From CBDCYS01 sp965226185 (GTDB lineage: Bacteria; Acidobacteriota; Terriglobia; Bryobacterales; UBA6623), in assembly GCA_965226185.1 (NCBI GenBank), contig CBDDCT010000007.1, positions 1,364,001 through 1,428,000 on the forward strand: DNA of 64,000 nt, read 5' to 3'. A program made the translations under genes and the position numbers. A model generated the notes under the pieces. It was not told the origin of the DNA and searched no databases. It worked only from the letters and a program-made list of their open reading frames with translations. Shown piece by piece: positions 41,947-51,133 of this stretch (positions are counted from its first letter, which is position 1; every line of letters starts with the position of its first letter).

Positions 41947-43227
41947 CTACATCTTCGAGATGCAGAACATCTCGTCCTGGCTTCGCAGGAACAGATCGTC
42001 GCCCACCACAATTGGGGACGAGACGAACATCTCGTCACCCATGTGGTTCGCTGCCAGGGCTTCGTAAGTCTTCCCAAGCTTCAAGACGAAGACATCCCCA
42101 CCCTCGCTGGCCAAATACAGCTTTCCATCGGCGGCAATCGGCGACGCCTTGAAACTCGCGACCCGAGGCAAGCGCTGCTGATGGTAGTAGATTTCACCCG
42201 TTGCGGCTTCGAATGCGCTGATCGTGCCGCGGTCGGTGAGGAAATAGAGGATACCGTCGTGCAAGACCGGCGAAGGCGTGTAGGAGTTGCCGCGCTGGTT
42301 GGTCCATTTGATGTACTCGGGATCGTCAGTCAGATCACCTTTGCCTCCGAGCTTGACGGCAAGCAGATTCGGGCTGCGGTGGCCCGTCATGAGAATCACC
42401 ATGTCGTCGAGTTGAACCGGCGCCGGGATCGGGTTGGTGCCGAGTCCCGCCGCCTGCCAGATCAGCTCGCCCGTCTCCAGGTCGTAACTCCGCGCGGTCC
42501 TGCCTCCCACAACAACCTGTTTGCGGCCCGCGTGCTCCACGACAAGTGGTGGCGTCCAGGTGCTCGGCTCGTTGCGGTCCTGACGCCAGAGTTGCTCGCC
42601 ATTACGCTTGTCCAGCGCCAGGATGAAGGACTGCGCTTCTTGATCACAGTTCAGCAGAAGCACATCGTTGTGGAGGACAGGCGCCGTTCCCTCGCCGAAG
42701 GCATGCCTCTTGTGGAGTTGGGCCGGCAGAGCCTTCTTCCACTTGAGATTGCCGTCGAGGTCGTAGGCGAAGATGCCGCGAGACCCGAAGTAGGCGTAGA
42801 GCATCTTGCCGTCCGTCACCGGGGAGTTGGAGGCGAAGCTGCCGTACTGGCGGTGGTGGCCCTCGTGAGGCGTGTCCACGAGTGCCGTTCGCTCCCAAAT
42901 CTTCTTTCCGGTGTTGCGGTCGAGAGCCATCACAACAAACGCGTGCTCGCCGCTCGCAGTCTGGGATTCCGCGCGAACCGCCGTGGTCAAGAAGATACGA
43001 TCACCCCAGACTACCGGCGTGGAGTGCCCCTTGCCGGGGACCTTCACCCGCCACTTCACGTTCTTGTTTTCGCCGAACTCAATCGGAGGGCTGCCGTGAA
43101 GCGAGACTCCGTTGGCATGCGGCCCCCGCCACTGCGGCCAATGCGCCCCCCCATCCTGTACCGGTTCGGCGGCCAAGGTCATGGCCGCAACCCACGCAAG
43201 AGAAACCACGCCAGCGAAATATTTCAT
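41947..43227 (-). CDS. Secreted PQQ-type beta-propeller protein
   Basis: A 426-aa protein with signal peptide MKYFAGVVSLAWVAAMTLAA. The body has repeated PQQ/BamB-like blades (VVMALDRNTGKKIWERTAL; FAYDLDGNLKWKKALPAQ; ILALDKRNGEQLWRQDRNEP; SAFEAATGEIYYHQQRLP). WPQWRGPHANGVSLHG is the usual start of this family of planctomycete/acidobacterial exported propellers. No PQQ dehydrogenase catalytic residues are evident, so it is more likely a structural or binding propeller. Periplasmic or extracellular. Confidence 0.87.
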   Translation of the reverse strand: MKYFAGVVSLAWVAAMTLAAEPVQDGGAHWPQWRGPHANGVSLHGSPPIEFGENKNVKWRVKVPGKGHSTPVVWGDRIFLTTAVRAESQTASGEHAFVVMALDRNTGKKIWERTALVDTPHEGHHRQYGSFASNSPVTDGKMLYAYFGSRGIFAYDLDGNLKWKKALPAQLHKRHAFGEGTAPVLHNDVLLLNCDQEAQSFILALDKRNGEQLWRQDRNEPSTWTPPLVVEHAGRKQVVVGGRTARSYDLETGELIWQAAGLGTNPIPAPVQLDDMVILMTGHRSPNLLAVKLGGKGDLTDDPEYIKWTNQRGNSYTPSPVLHDGILYFLTDRGTISAFEAATGEIYYHQQRLPRVASFKASPIAADGKLYLASEGGDVFVLKLGKTYEALAANHMGDEMFVSSPIVVGDDLFLRSQDEMFCISKM

Positions 43228-43433
43228 CCGAAAATCTCCCCTCCTGCAACTAGGATAGAGCGATCATACTTTCCGTGCCGTGGCTACCATCACAGCCGCA
43301 CGCCGATTTAAACTGAAACTCAGAACCCGCCTCCCCAACACTTTTCAATCGTGAAAGTAACAGGCGATCCCACCGCGAATCGGCCGCTTCAACAACACGT
43401 CCGTAAATCCGACCCCGGCGGTGAGCAGCCTCG

Positions 43434-43811
43434 CTATGCGTGCAACCGTTTCAAACCGAACGGCTCGAGGTTGCCGAAATCCGTGAGGTCCGATGTCGCC
43501 AGCTCAGCGTCGCTGCGAATCGCGACGGCGGCAACCATGCAATCAACCAGTGAGCCTCGCCGCCGTCCACCGAAATTGAACAAGCGCGCCGCCATGCTGG
43601 AGTCCCGCGACAAGAATGGAACCTGTTCTTGGACGATATGGGAGGCCAATTCGATTTCTCCCCGTTCGACGGGGCCGCAGAGGAACTCTGTCCAACTGAG
43701 GGCGCTCATCGCGATCGGCGTTTCGGTGCGCAACCACTCTCGGAGCAAACGGTCTTCCGGTGATCCTTTTAGCAGCCCCCGGATCAAGAAGCATGTATCG
43801 AGGTGAATCAC
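43434..43811 (-). CDS. vapC: VapC-type PIN-domain toxin
   Basis: A 125-aa PIN-domain ribonuclease. The four acidic residues of the Mg2+ site are Asp5 (MIHLDTCFLI), Glu42 (SWTEFL), Asp90 (GSLVDCMVAAVA) and Asp108 (ATSDLTDF). It starts in an ATGA overlap with the upstream antitoxin gene. VapC toxins cut tRNA or rRNA and are neutralised by the paired antitoxin. Confidence 0.92.
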   Translation of the reverse strand: MIHLDTCFLIRGLLKGSPEDRLLREWLRTETPIAMSALSWTEFLCGPVERGEIELASHIVQEQVPFLSRDSSMAARLFNFGGRRRGSLVDCMVAAVAIRSDAELATSDLTDFGNLEPFGLKRLHA

Positions 43812-44089
43812 TGCCTCGGCTCTTCACTGCGCAGCGAAGACGCACGCCGCTCCGTGCGGACACGGCGGCTCCACGCTTGAGCCTTGGCCGGGCTCAGGTT
43901 CAACGCTCTCTGCAACTCATCCAATGCGTCCAGCGGACTGGCGGCGGAGGGCAGTGTTTGAGCCGTGGTCCGGATAGCCCGCCGCAAGGCCTCGGACTTT
44001 GAGACACCCCAGTGACTTGCCATTTGTTCGAGGTCCCGGACCGTCTCGAGATCTAACGAGTAGGTGCCCTTGATCATTGGTATGGCCAT
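43808..44089 (-). CDS. vapB: Ribbon-helix-helix antitoxin of the VapBC pair
   Basis: A 93-aa protein from the ATG at 44089. The N-terminal part (KGTYSLDLETVRDLEQMASH; WGVSKSEALRRAIRTTAQ) is a ribbon-helix-helix DNA-binding domain; the C-terminal part should wrap around the toxin. The start codon lies inside a perfect inverted repeat (44082-44108), a likely autoregulatory operator. The longer frame to 44242 would pass through this operator and is not favoured. Confidence 0.85.
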   Translation of the reverse strand: MAIPMIKGTYSLDLETVRDLEQMASHWGVSKSEALRRAIRTTAQTLPSAASPLDALDELQRALNLSPAKAQAWSRRVRTERRASSLRSEEPRQ

Positions 44090-44108
44090 ATGTTTATTAT
44101 ATGGCCAT
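44082..44108. promoter_or_regulatory. Operator palindrome of the toxin-antitoxin operon
   Basis: ATGGCCATAT (44082-44091) and ATATGGCCAT (44099-44108) form a perfect 10-bp inverted repeat with a 7-bp spacer. It spans the antitoxin start codon and the bases upstream of it. Ribbon-helix-helix antitoxins typically bind such sites to repress their own operon. This is inferred from symmetry and position. Confidence 0.75.
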
Positions 44109-44259
44109 AAACGAGGTTGGTCATTTTGTCCGATCGCGGGGGCCTTCCGAGTCGTTCGGTTCCCGGTGGCCGCCATAAGCGATAGCAGAGTCCTTGGTCC
44201 GCAGCGCCTCCTGCGTGCGCCGGGCGCTAAACTCTCCGTCAATCGGCTACAGTAAGCCC

Positions 44260-44679
44260 ATGCCGCACTTCACCCATGAGCTTTCGGTCCGTACCCGCGG
44301 GAAGGGCTTCTATGAGATCACGCCCGAGGTGAGGCGTTGGACCGCCCGGCACGGGATTCAGCAGGGGCTGCTCACGTTGTTCTTGAGGCATACTTCGGCG
44401 TCGCTGCTGATTCAGGAGAATGCAGACCCTGATGTGGTTCGCGATTTGGAGACCTTCTTTAGCCGCCTGGTTCCCGAAGATTCGAGCCTGTATACGCACA
44501 CGCTCGAAGGGCCGGATGACATGCCGGCGCACATTCGCGCCGCGCTGACACAAACCCATCTCGGCATTCCGATCATCGGCGGACGGGCAGTGCTGGGGAC
44601 CTGGCAAGGAATCTACGTTTTCGAGCATCGCGCCAGCCCTCACCAGCGCAGTGTCGCCTTGCATGCGGCGGGCGAATGA
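44260..44679 (+). CDS. yjbQ: YjbQ family (UPF0047) protein
   Basis: A 139-aa protein from the ATG at 44260. YjbQ motifs are GFYEITPEVRRWTARHGIQQ, LTLFLRHTSASLLIQENADP, EGPDDMPAHIRAALTQTHLG and LGTWQGIYVFEHR. The family forms trimers with a conserved His-rich metal site; some members show weak thiamine-phosphate synthase activity. Length is normal. It is divergent from the toxin-antitoxin operon. Confidence 0.92.
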   Translation: MPHFTHELSVRTRGKGFYEITPEVRRWTARHGIQQGLLTLFLRHTSASLLIQENADPDVVRDLETFFSRLVPEDSSLYTHTLEGPDDMPAHIRAALTQTHLGIPIIGGRAVLGTWQGIYVFEHRASPHQRSVALHAAGE

Positions 44680-44834
44680 AACGCGCTTGCGCGGCGTGAG
44701 CGCGGTGCGGTCTGGCAAAATGAATTTCCGGGGGACTCCAACGAATCCAGGCGTCGCGATCCTCCGGATGATCGCCCGATAGCCTACGGGACCCTGACGG
44801 GCCGAAAATCTCTTGAACGCCTTCTGGCGGAGCG

Positions 44835-45536
44835 ATGAAGCTGTTACTCACAAACGATGACGGCGCCGACGCGCCCGGGATGACCGCTCTTCGCGAGGTC
44901 GCCGCGGCGATGGGCGACATCATCGTTGCCGCTCCGGCGGGAGCGATGTCGGGCTGCAGCCACAGCGCCACTACAGATCGTCCAATTCGGGTTATCGATC
45001 GGACCCCTGAGTTTCACGTCGTCGAGGGAACACCGGCTGACTGCGTTCGCGTGGCGCTGCACCGTTTCGCGGGGGAACTGGACTGGGTGCTCTCCGGCAT
45101 CAACGACGGCGGCAATCTTGGTGTCGACGTCTATCACTCGGGCACTGTAGCCGCTGTTCGAGAAGCGGCGTTGCGGGGCGTCCCTGGGATCGCGATCTCG
45201 CACTACCACAATCGCCCTTTAGTGGAGAGGGACTGGGAGCGTGCCGTGCGCTGGGCCAAGCCCCTGGTTCGGCGGCTCATGGCTCGCGGTTGGACCGAAG
45301 GCGCCTACTGGAACATCAACTTCCCCAGCCTCGACCCTGATGCGGACGACCCGGAAGTGGTCTTTTGCCCGCTGGATCCGTCACCGCTTCCGTTGGACTT
45401 CGAGCAGGACGCCGATATGTTTCGTTACAACGGGCGGTATGCTCACCGCGAGCGTCTGCCGGGAACCGATGTCGATGTCTGCTTCGGGGGCGGGATCTCC
45501 GTGACACAAGTCTCGATTATGGAGCCGAGCCGCTGA
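44835..45536 (+). CDS. surE: 5'/3'-nucleotidase SurE
   Basis: A 233-aa protein. The N-terminal LLLTNDDGADAPGMTALREV supplies the conserved Asp-Asp of the metal site; SGCSHSATTDRPIRV holds the Ser/Asn site region, and VLSGINDGGNLGVDVYHSGT is the SurE signature. It dephosphorylates nucleoside monophosphates in the cytoplasm and contributes to stress survival. A little shorter than the usual 245-255 aa. GGAG lies upstream of the ATG. Confidence 0.95.
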   Translation: MKLLLTNDDGADAPGMTALREVAAAMGDIIVAAPAGAMSGCSHSATTDRPIRVIDRTPEFHVVEGTPADCVRVALHRFAGELDWVLSGINDGGNLGVDVYHSGTVAAVREAALRGVPGIAISHYHNRPLVERDWERAVRWAKPLVRRLMARGWTEGAYWNINFPSLDPDADDPEVVFCPLDPSPLPLDFEQDADMFRYNGRYAHRERLPGTDVDVCFGGGISVTQVSIMEPSR

Positions 45537-45638
45537 GTGACCAAGAGGGCTGCGTCGGATGTGCTCTCAACGTCACGCAGCATTTTCGTCACTGTTTCGC
45601 GCATCGGCGCTCAGCGATCATCGAGGACCGGCCCATGC

Positions 45639-46973
45639 TCATTCGCCCGACGACGGCCGGGCCCGATATTTCTCGTAAAGCTGCAAGTGCTTGTTATCGG
45701 TCGAGGTCAACTGGCCGTTGATAAAGAGAAACTTCGTTTCCGTGCGAATCTCGAGAGGATCGCCGTTCGTCACGATCAGGTTGGCGATCTTACCTTCTTC
45801 AATGGTTCCCAGGCGGTCACCCAACCCGAGGATTTCCGCGGCTCGCAGCGTGACCGACTTCAATCCCTCCTCGTAAGGCAGACCGAAGGCCACCGCGGCC
45901 GCGGCTTGATACGGCAACGTTCGGGAGTTGGCCGAGTCGAAGGTGCCAAAGGCAAACAGCACACCAGCTTCGTGGAGTTTGGACGGCAGGGTATAGCGGT
46001 CGTCGTAGGGGTCGTCCTCGCGGGTTGGCAGCGCCTCGGTCTGACCCAGAATCACCGGGACCCCTTTCTCTTTGAGAAGGCCGGCCACCTTGTGTGACTC
46101 AATCCCCGACCCCAGAATCATCTTGAGATTGTGCTTGCCAGCGAACGCAACCGCGGCGCGAATCTGTCTGGCGCGGTCCGCCACGATCAGAACCGGCTGC
46201 TTCCCCTTGATGAGGGGGACGAGCGCTTCGAGCTTCGAGTCGGGTGAAGGGTCATTGCCGGAGCCTTTGGATTGACCGTAGTGCTTCGCGGCTTCCATCC
46301 AGCGTTCGATTTCGGCGACACGCTCCTCGTATTTCTTTTTCGCTTCCTTGAAGGACGGATCTTTCCCGTCTAAGCCGCGTTCGGGCTGAATCCGGGGCCA
46401 GTACAGCAGCATGGCGACGCCCGGCTCGATCTGCATCTGCTCCCACGTCCAGCCGTCCAGGTGAATCATGGATGCTTGCCCGGGAAAAGGCGCGCGGGGA
46501 CGGCTTGCGGGGGCGACGACGGCATGAGTGATGCCGTTGGATCGAGTGACCGGGATGTGTTCGCTGGCCGGATGAACGGCGGTCACGGCTTTGAGATGGG
46601 GATTAAAATCGCCTTTCTCACCGAGATCACTGGTGACGCCGACCGCCCGGATCTCGGTCAACCCGAGCTGGCTAAACGCATCGATCATGCCGGGATAGAC
46701 GTGCAACCCGCGGGCGTTGATCACCTTCGCGCCGCTGGGAATCGGCAAGTTGCGGCCGACACCGGCGATGCGACCGTCCTGGATCACGACCGTGCCGCGC
46801 TCGATCGCCTCGCCGGCCAGCGTGTGGATGGTGGCTCCGCGGATCGCGTACGTGGGGCTTTGCCCCTGAGCGAGCGCCGCCCCCCCGACGAAGATCAGCA
46901 GCCCGAGCAAGAGGCACGAGGTCCGCATTGCCCCGGCAAGACCGGCCGATCGGAGCTGGAGTCTCAACGTCAT
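45639..46973 (-). CDS. Exported amidohydrolase-like protein lacking HxH (third of tandem)
   Basis: A 444-aa protein with signal sequence (SCLLLGLLIFVGGAALAQ). Amidohydrolase features include YAIRGATIHTLAGEAIERGT, VVIQDGRIAGVGRNLPIPSG and the end SVTLRAAEILGLGDRLGTIE then GKIANLIVTNGDPL. After PGMID the usual HxH metal motif is replaced by AFSQLG. It is thus probably not a classical binuclear metal hydrolase and may be a partner of the intact middle paralogue. Its start overlaps the previous gene's stop by 4 bp. Convergent with surE. Confidence 0.85.
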   Translation of the reverse strand: MTLRLQLRSAGLAGAMRTSCLLLGLLIFVGGAALAQGQSPTYAIRGATIHTLAGEAIERGTVVIQDGRIAGVGRNLPIPSGAKVINARGLHVYPGMIDAFSQLGLTEIRAVGVTSDLGEKGDFNPHLKAVTAVHPASEHIPVTRSNGITHAVVAPASRPRAPFPGQASMIHLDGWTWEQMQIEPGVAMLLYWPRIQPERGLDGKDPSFKEAKKKYEERVAEIERWMEAAKHYGQSKGSGNDPSPDSKLEALVPLIKGKQPVLIVADRARQIRAAVAFAGKHNLKMILGSGIESHKVAGLLKEKGVPVILGQTEALPTREDDPYDDRYTLPSKLHEAGVLFAFGTFDSANSRTLPYQAAAAVAFGLPYEEGLKSVTLRAAEILGLGDRLGTIEEGKIANLIVTNGDPLEIRTETKFLFINGQLTSTDNKHLQLYEKYRARPSSGE

Positions 46974-48340
46974 GGCCGTTCCTCGCCGCTAGCGGAAGGC
47001 GCGGGCTGCTTCTTCGCTTTGGCCGCCGCTTTCTTGCGTTTCGCTTCCGCTTCTTTCTCTTTGGATTGAAGGGCCTTCTTTTCTTCCGCGATGGCCTTTC
47101 GGCGCTTCCGGTCTTGCTCCTGATCGAAGTAGATCTTGCCGTCGATGAACGTGGTCACCACTTTGGCGTAGACGCTGAGGGGATGCTTGTCCCAAATCGC
47201 CAAGTCGGCGTCCTTGCCCGCTTCGATCGACCCGACGCGATGGTCGATTCCAAGCTGTTTGGCCGGGTTCAGCGTGATCAGCTTCAACGCTTCGTTCTCG
47301 GACAATCCGCCCCACTTGATGGTCTTGGCCGCTTCGCGATTCAGGTGGCGAACTTCCTCCCCGCTGTCGGAGTTGATCGACACCAGCACGCCGCGGCGGG
47401 TCATCAGCGCGGCGTTGTAGGGGATGGCGTCTTGCGCTTCGACTTTGTAGGTCCACCAGTCGGAAAACGTGGAAGCGCCGGCTCCGTGAGCAGCGATCTC
47501 GTCGGCCACCTTGTAGCCTTCGAGCACATGCTGCAGCGTGCGGATCCGGAACCCCAGTTCCTCGGCCAATCGCAGCAGCGCGATGATTTCGTCGGCGCGG
47601 TAGCAGTGCGCGTGCACCAGCCGCTTGCCCTCGAGAATCTCGACCAGGGGTTCGAGCTGCAAGTCGCGCCGGGGCGCCAGCGCCCTCTTGCCGGACGTTT
47701 CGTCGGCGTCGAACTCACGCCACTTCCGTTGGTAATCCTTGGCCTTCTGAAACGCCTGGCGGATGACGTCGATCACGCCGTGCCGCGTGCTTGGATGCGG
47801 CCGTTTTGAATCCCGTTTGGGATTTTCTCCCAGCGCGAACTTGATTCCAGGAGGCGCCCCTTTGAACAGAAGACCCTCGTGGTCCTTACCCCAGCGCATC
47901 TTGATGACCGTACACTGTCCGCCGATCGGGTTGGAGCTGCCGTGGAGGATGTTCGCCGTCGTCACGCCGCCGCTGAGAGCACGGTAAATGGTGATGTCCT
48001 CCGGCTTGAGGACGTCCTCTATGCTGACCATCGATGTGACCGGAACCCCGCTCTCATTGATGGCGTGGACGGCCATGTGCGAGTGACAGTCGATGATGCC
48101 TGGAAGCACATAACGGCCTTTGACGTCGATCACGCGGGCGCCTTCGGGAACGGAGAGGTTGCGTCCGACCGCGGCGATCTTTCCGTCACGAATGACGACG
48201 GACCCGTTTTCGATCGTGCCGTTACTCACGGTGAGGATCGTCCCGCCGCGAAGCACGGTCACTTCGGGTTGCTGACCATGGAGCGCGCCCGCACAGCCGC
48301 AAAGCATCACGGCATGGAGCAAAGTGATTGCGCGGTTCAT
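46970..48340 (-). CDS. Exported amidohydrolase with HxH (second of tandem)
   Basis: A 456-aa protein with signal sequence MNRAITLLHAVMLCGCAGAL. It has the intact metal motif HSH (His86, His88) in YVLPGIIDCHSHMAVHAINE. GSIEAGKDADLAIWDKHPLS is the standard amidohydrolase ending. Only this member of the trio keeps the HxH. The C-terminus is Lys/Glu/Ala-rich (RKAIAEEKKALQSKEKEAEA). It is similar to imidazolonepropionase-like/prolidase-like enzymes; substrate unknown. It overlaps both neighbours by 4 bp. Confidence 0.88.
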   Translation of the reverse strand: MNRAITLLHAVMLCGCAGALHGQQPEVTVLRGGTILTVSNGTIENGSVVIRDGKIAAVGRNLSVPEGARVIDVKGRYVLPGIIDCHSHMAVHAINESGVPVTSMVSIEDVLKPEDITIYRALSGGVTTANILHGSSNPIGGQCTVIKMRWGKDHEGLLFKGAPPGIKFALGENPKRDSKRPHPSTRHGVIDVIRQAFQKAKDYQRKWREFDADETSGKRALAPRRDLQLEPLVEILEGKRLVHAHCYRADEIIALLRLAEELGFRIRTLQHVLEGYKVADEIAAHGAGASTFSDWWTYKVEAQDAIPYNAALMTRRGVLVSINSDSGEEVRHLNREAAKTIKWGGLSENEALKLITLNPAKQLGIDHRVGSIEAGKDADLAIWDKHPLSVYAKVVTTFIDGKIYFDQEQDRKRRKAIAEEKKALQSKEKEAEAKRKKAAAKAKKQPAPSASGEERP

Positions 48341-49779
48341 TCCGGTTCCTCCGCTTCGTTTTTCTCATCCGGCTTCGATGATTCGGACGCGGGTATGTCG
48401 AACTTCTTCCCGTCGATGAACACGAATTTGCGGACGCACTTCTCGTCGAACAAGTCACCCTGGGTAACGAGAACGTTGGCGATCTTTCCAGCTTCGAGGC
48501 TGCCCAGGCGGTCGTCGACCCCAAATATTTCGGCCGCGCTAAGGGTAAGCGCCCGGATGCCTTGTTCGGCGGCAAGGCCTTGCGCGAGCGCTCTTCGGAT
48601 GTTGGCGAAGACCTCACCGGGTTTTTGTTCGCCGCCCGTGTAGAAGGCGTAGCGCACTCCGGACTCGTCGAGCGCGGCGGGAGTTGAGGGAGCCCGATCT
48701 CTCAATCGTAACGTTCGGAGGCTTTCTTCTTCCTCTGGATCGGGGTCTTTCAGTTTGGCGGGCCAAGTCAGGTTCACCAGGACAGCTACTTTCGCGCCGG
48801 CAAGCTGCTCGGCGGCCCGATATCCTTCATGGCCCCCGTAGATCACTGTCTCGATGCCGCCGTGCTTGGCAATTCTCAGAGATCGATAGATCTCATCGAG
48901 GTCGTTGCCGGGAAGCATCACCGGCCGTCCAGCGGCCAAGAGCTGGCCGATAGGCTCGATTGCGCGGTCGTATGCGGGACGCTTGATGCCCCGTGGGGCC
49001 CTGCTGTAGATCGCCCTGGCTTGCCGATAATGCTCGACGTCGAGAAAAACCTGTTTGATGTAGGACACACGGCCCAGAAGCGAATTTGGGAATCCCACCG
49101 CGCCCCGCCTTGCCGGCATCTCGACCGACAGCGCGGCGCGGGGCTCGACGGTCATCTCGCCGCTTCGCTCGCCGGCGAGGTTGATCACCGAGGCCTGGCC
49201 TGAAAAAATGCCCCCCGAAGGCGTGCTGACGAGGGTCGTAAAGCCGCTGTTTCGCCAGGCTTCGATCCGTTTGTCCGCTGGGTCGAACAAGTCGGCCGCC
49301 ACTTTCCAAGAGGTCGTCAGCGGGCGGTCTTGGGGGCCGCGCGGCATCGGCGGCTCGGCGCGCTCCTGATTGGAAGCGCCGCGCACCGGATCACTTCGTG
49401 GCGCGAAAGCAGCCGCGGGCAGCCCGACACCCGACTTTGCGTCGATCAGACCCGGGTAAACCGTCAATCCCGCGCCTTCGATCACCCAGGCATCCGGCGG
49501 AATCTCGGTGCCTGCCCCCACGGCCGCGATCAGGCCGTCCCGAATAACGAGCACGCCTCTTTCGATGACCGGGCCGGAGACGGTGACCAGGCGGGCGTCC
49601 CGAATGGCGTAGGCGCCGGGTCTTTTCGGGTCTTCCGCCTGCGTAGCGTGCGCCAACAGCAGCGAGCAACACAAGATGCGCGCGAACCTGAGTAACGGCT
49701 TCACCTCGGTAAGGGTAGCAAACTGGGAGTGGAGCGTTGCGCCAATCCTCGTCAAGATTCGTATCGCCGAGGGCGCCAC
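48337..49779 (-). CDS. Exported amidohydrolase-like protein lacking HxH (first of tandem)
   Basis: A frame of 480 aa. The signal peptide starts at about residue 26 (VKPLLRFARILCCSLLLAHA), so the real start may be the GTG at 49704 rather than 49779. YAIRDARLVTVSGPVIERGV and VLVIRDGLIAAVGAGTEIPP are the amidohydrolase N-terminal motifs. PGLID is followed by AKSGVGLP in place of HxH. The end GSLEAGKIANVLVTQGDLF is family-typical. It is first of a three-gene operon with ATGA overlaps. Confidence 0.85.
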   Translation of the reverse strand: MAPSAIRILTRIGATLHSQFATLTEVKPLLRFARILCCSLLLAHATQAEDPKRPGAYAIRDARLVTVSGPVIERGVLVIRDGLIAAVGAGTEIPPDAWVIEGAGLTVYPGLIDAKSGVGLPAAAFAPRSDPVRGASNQERAEPPMPRGPQDRPLTTSWKVAADLFDPADKRIEAWRNSGFTTLVSTPSGGIFSGQASVINLAGERSGEMTVEPRAALSVEMPARRGAVGFPNSLLGRVSYIKQVFLDVEHYRQARAIYSRAPRGIKRPAYDRAIEPIGQLLAAGRPVMLPGNDLDEIYRSLRIAKHGGIETVIYGGHEGYRAAEQLAGAKVAVLVNLTWPAKLKDPDPEEEESLRTLRLRDRAPSTPAALDESGVRYAFYTGGEQKPGEVFANIRRALAQGLAAEQGIRALTLSAAEIFGVDDRLGSLEAGKIANVLVTQGDLFDEKCVRKFVFIDGKKFDIPASESSKPDEKNEAEEPE

Positions 49780-49826
49780 GACTCAACCGAAAAATATTCG
49801 CATTGGACTGTGAATTCCGGCTCGGG

Positions 49827-50723
49827 CTAAGTTACTTCCTCAAAGAAATTCCCCATGACGCGGAATTTCTGGTAGCGGTCTTCGACCAGCTCATCGCCGC
49901 TCATATCCTTGAGCTCGGCCAGGGTGGCTTCGAGCGCTTCACCGAGTCGGGCCGCGGCTCCATCATAGTCCGCGTGGGCGCCGCCGCTGGGTTCGCCGAC
50001 AACGCGGTCGACCAGCTTGAGCTCGAGTAGGTCCTGGGCGGTCAGCTTGAGGGCTTCGGCCGCCAGCTCCGCCTTGCTGGAGTCGTGCCACACGATGGCG
50101 GCGCAACTTTCAGGCGAGATGACACTGTAAACAGCGTTCTCGAGGATCAGCACGCGGTTGCCCACGCCCAGCGCCAAGGCTCCGCCGCTGCCTCCTTCCC
50201 CAATGCACGTCACGACAATCGGGACGGGCATCTGAGCCATCGAACGCAGGTTATTGGCGATCGCCTCGGCCTGGCCTCTCTCCTCGGCGTGGATTCCGGG
50301 GTAGGCGCCGGGTGTATCGAGGAAAGTAAAAATGGGACGCTTGAATTTGGCCGCCAATTGCATGACCCGCAGCGCCTTGCGATAGCCTTCGGGCTTGGGC
50401 ATACCGAAATTACGATGCAGTTTCTGTTTCGTGTCACGGCCCTTCTGCTGGCCAATAACAACCACCGGCGCGCCCCGGAACAGGGCATATCCGGCCACGA
50501 TCGCCGGGTCATCGCCAAACAGCCGGTCACCGTGGATCTCTTGAAAGCCGGTAAAGATCCTTGGGATGTAGTCGAGGGTGTGGGGCCGTTGCGGATGCCT
50601 CGCGAGCTGGACGCGTTCCCAAGCTGAGCGCTTGACCAGCTCTTTCGACTCCCCAGGTGGATTTCCCGCGTCAGCGATCAGCCGCTCCCGCTCTAGAATT
50701 CGGTCGCTGGCATTGGTGTCCAT
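49827..50723 (-). CDS. accA: Acetyl-CoA carboxylase carboxyltransferase subunit alpha
   Basis: A 298-aa protein. Family motifs are ERVQLARHPQRPHTLDYIPR, FQEIHGDRLFGDDPAIVAGY, RNFGMPKPEGYRKALRVMQL, FIDTPGAYPG-like FLDTPGAYPGIHAEERGQAE, and GEGGSGGALALGVGNRVLIL then YSVISPESCAAIVW. With AccD it transfers carboxyl from biotin to acetyl-CoA to make malonyl-CoA for fatty acid synthesis. It is slightly shorter than the usual 315-320 aa at the N-terminus. accD is not in the window. Confidence 0.96.
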   Translation of the reverse strand: MDTNASDRILERERLIADAGNPPGESKELVKRSAWERVQLARHPQRPHTLDYIPRIFTGFQEIHGDRLFGDDPAIVAGYALFRGAPVVVIGQQKGRDTKQKLHRNFGMPKPEGYRKALRVMQLAAKFKRPIFTFLDTPGAYPGIHAEERGQAEAIANNLRSMAQMPVPIVVTCIGEGGSGGALALGVGNRVLILENAVYSVISPESCAAIVWHDSSKAELAAEALKLTAQDLLELKLVDRVVGEPSGGAHADYDGAAARLGEALEATLAELKDMSGDELVEDRYQKFRVMGNFFEEVT

Positions 50724-50914
50724 GGAATTGGTGGCGAGGCAGCTCAGTCGAGATGCTAGCCCTGTGACTGCTGCCCGGCGATCGTACGGGGGCTTATCGT
50801 ACGAGGGTCAAGCAACGATTATCGCAACTCCGGGGAAGGATCGGGTTGAGACGGATTTGGCGGCGGGGTTTTGCCGCGTCCAAGCTGGCCGGATGTATTC
50901 GCTCCGAGCCCTGT

Positions 50915-51112
50915 GCCTAAGTGTAGTGCGCCAGTCATAGCGCGCCATGAGATTTCCGTTTGAAAGAGGGAAGCCCGTTGAAACGGGCTGAAAGTCCTCG
51001 AGCGGCGGCGTCCCCCAGCCGTAAACGGCTGGCCTAAGGAACACCAAGCAGCGTGAACGCGGCTCAAATCGCCTGCATCAGGGCGCGCATTGGGGCGCAT
51101 GTGTTTCTCACC
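50915..51112 (-). repeat. Repeat family B, copy 1
   Basis: This segment is, inverted, similar over some 190 bp to 58095-58322. Shared features are GAAGCCCGTTGAAACGGGCT (a hairpin), CAGCCGTAAACGGCTGG (a second hairpin) and GTGAACGCGGCTCAAAT. The outer end AGTGTAGTGCGCCAGTCATA (about 50923 onward) matches both ends of the other copy. It fills most of the gap between accA and dnaE; no gene is present there. Confidence 0.8.
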
Positions 51113-51133
51113 GCCTGACGGTCGAAGCACGCA

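Noticed and set aside
42043..43311. A 422-aa plus-strand frame
   Set aside because: Opposite-strand shadow of the PQQ-type propeller gene, which has a signal peptide and clear blades.
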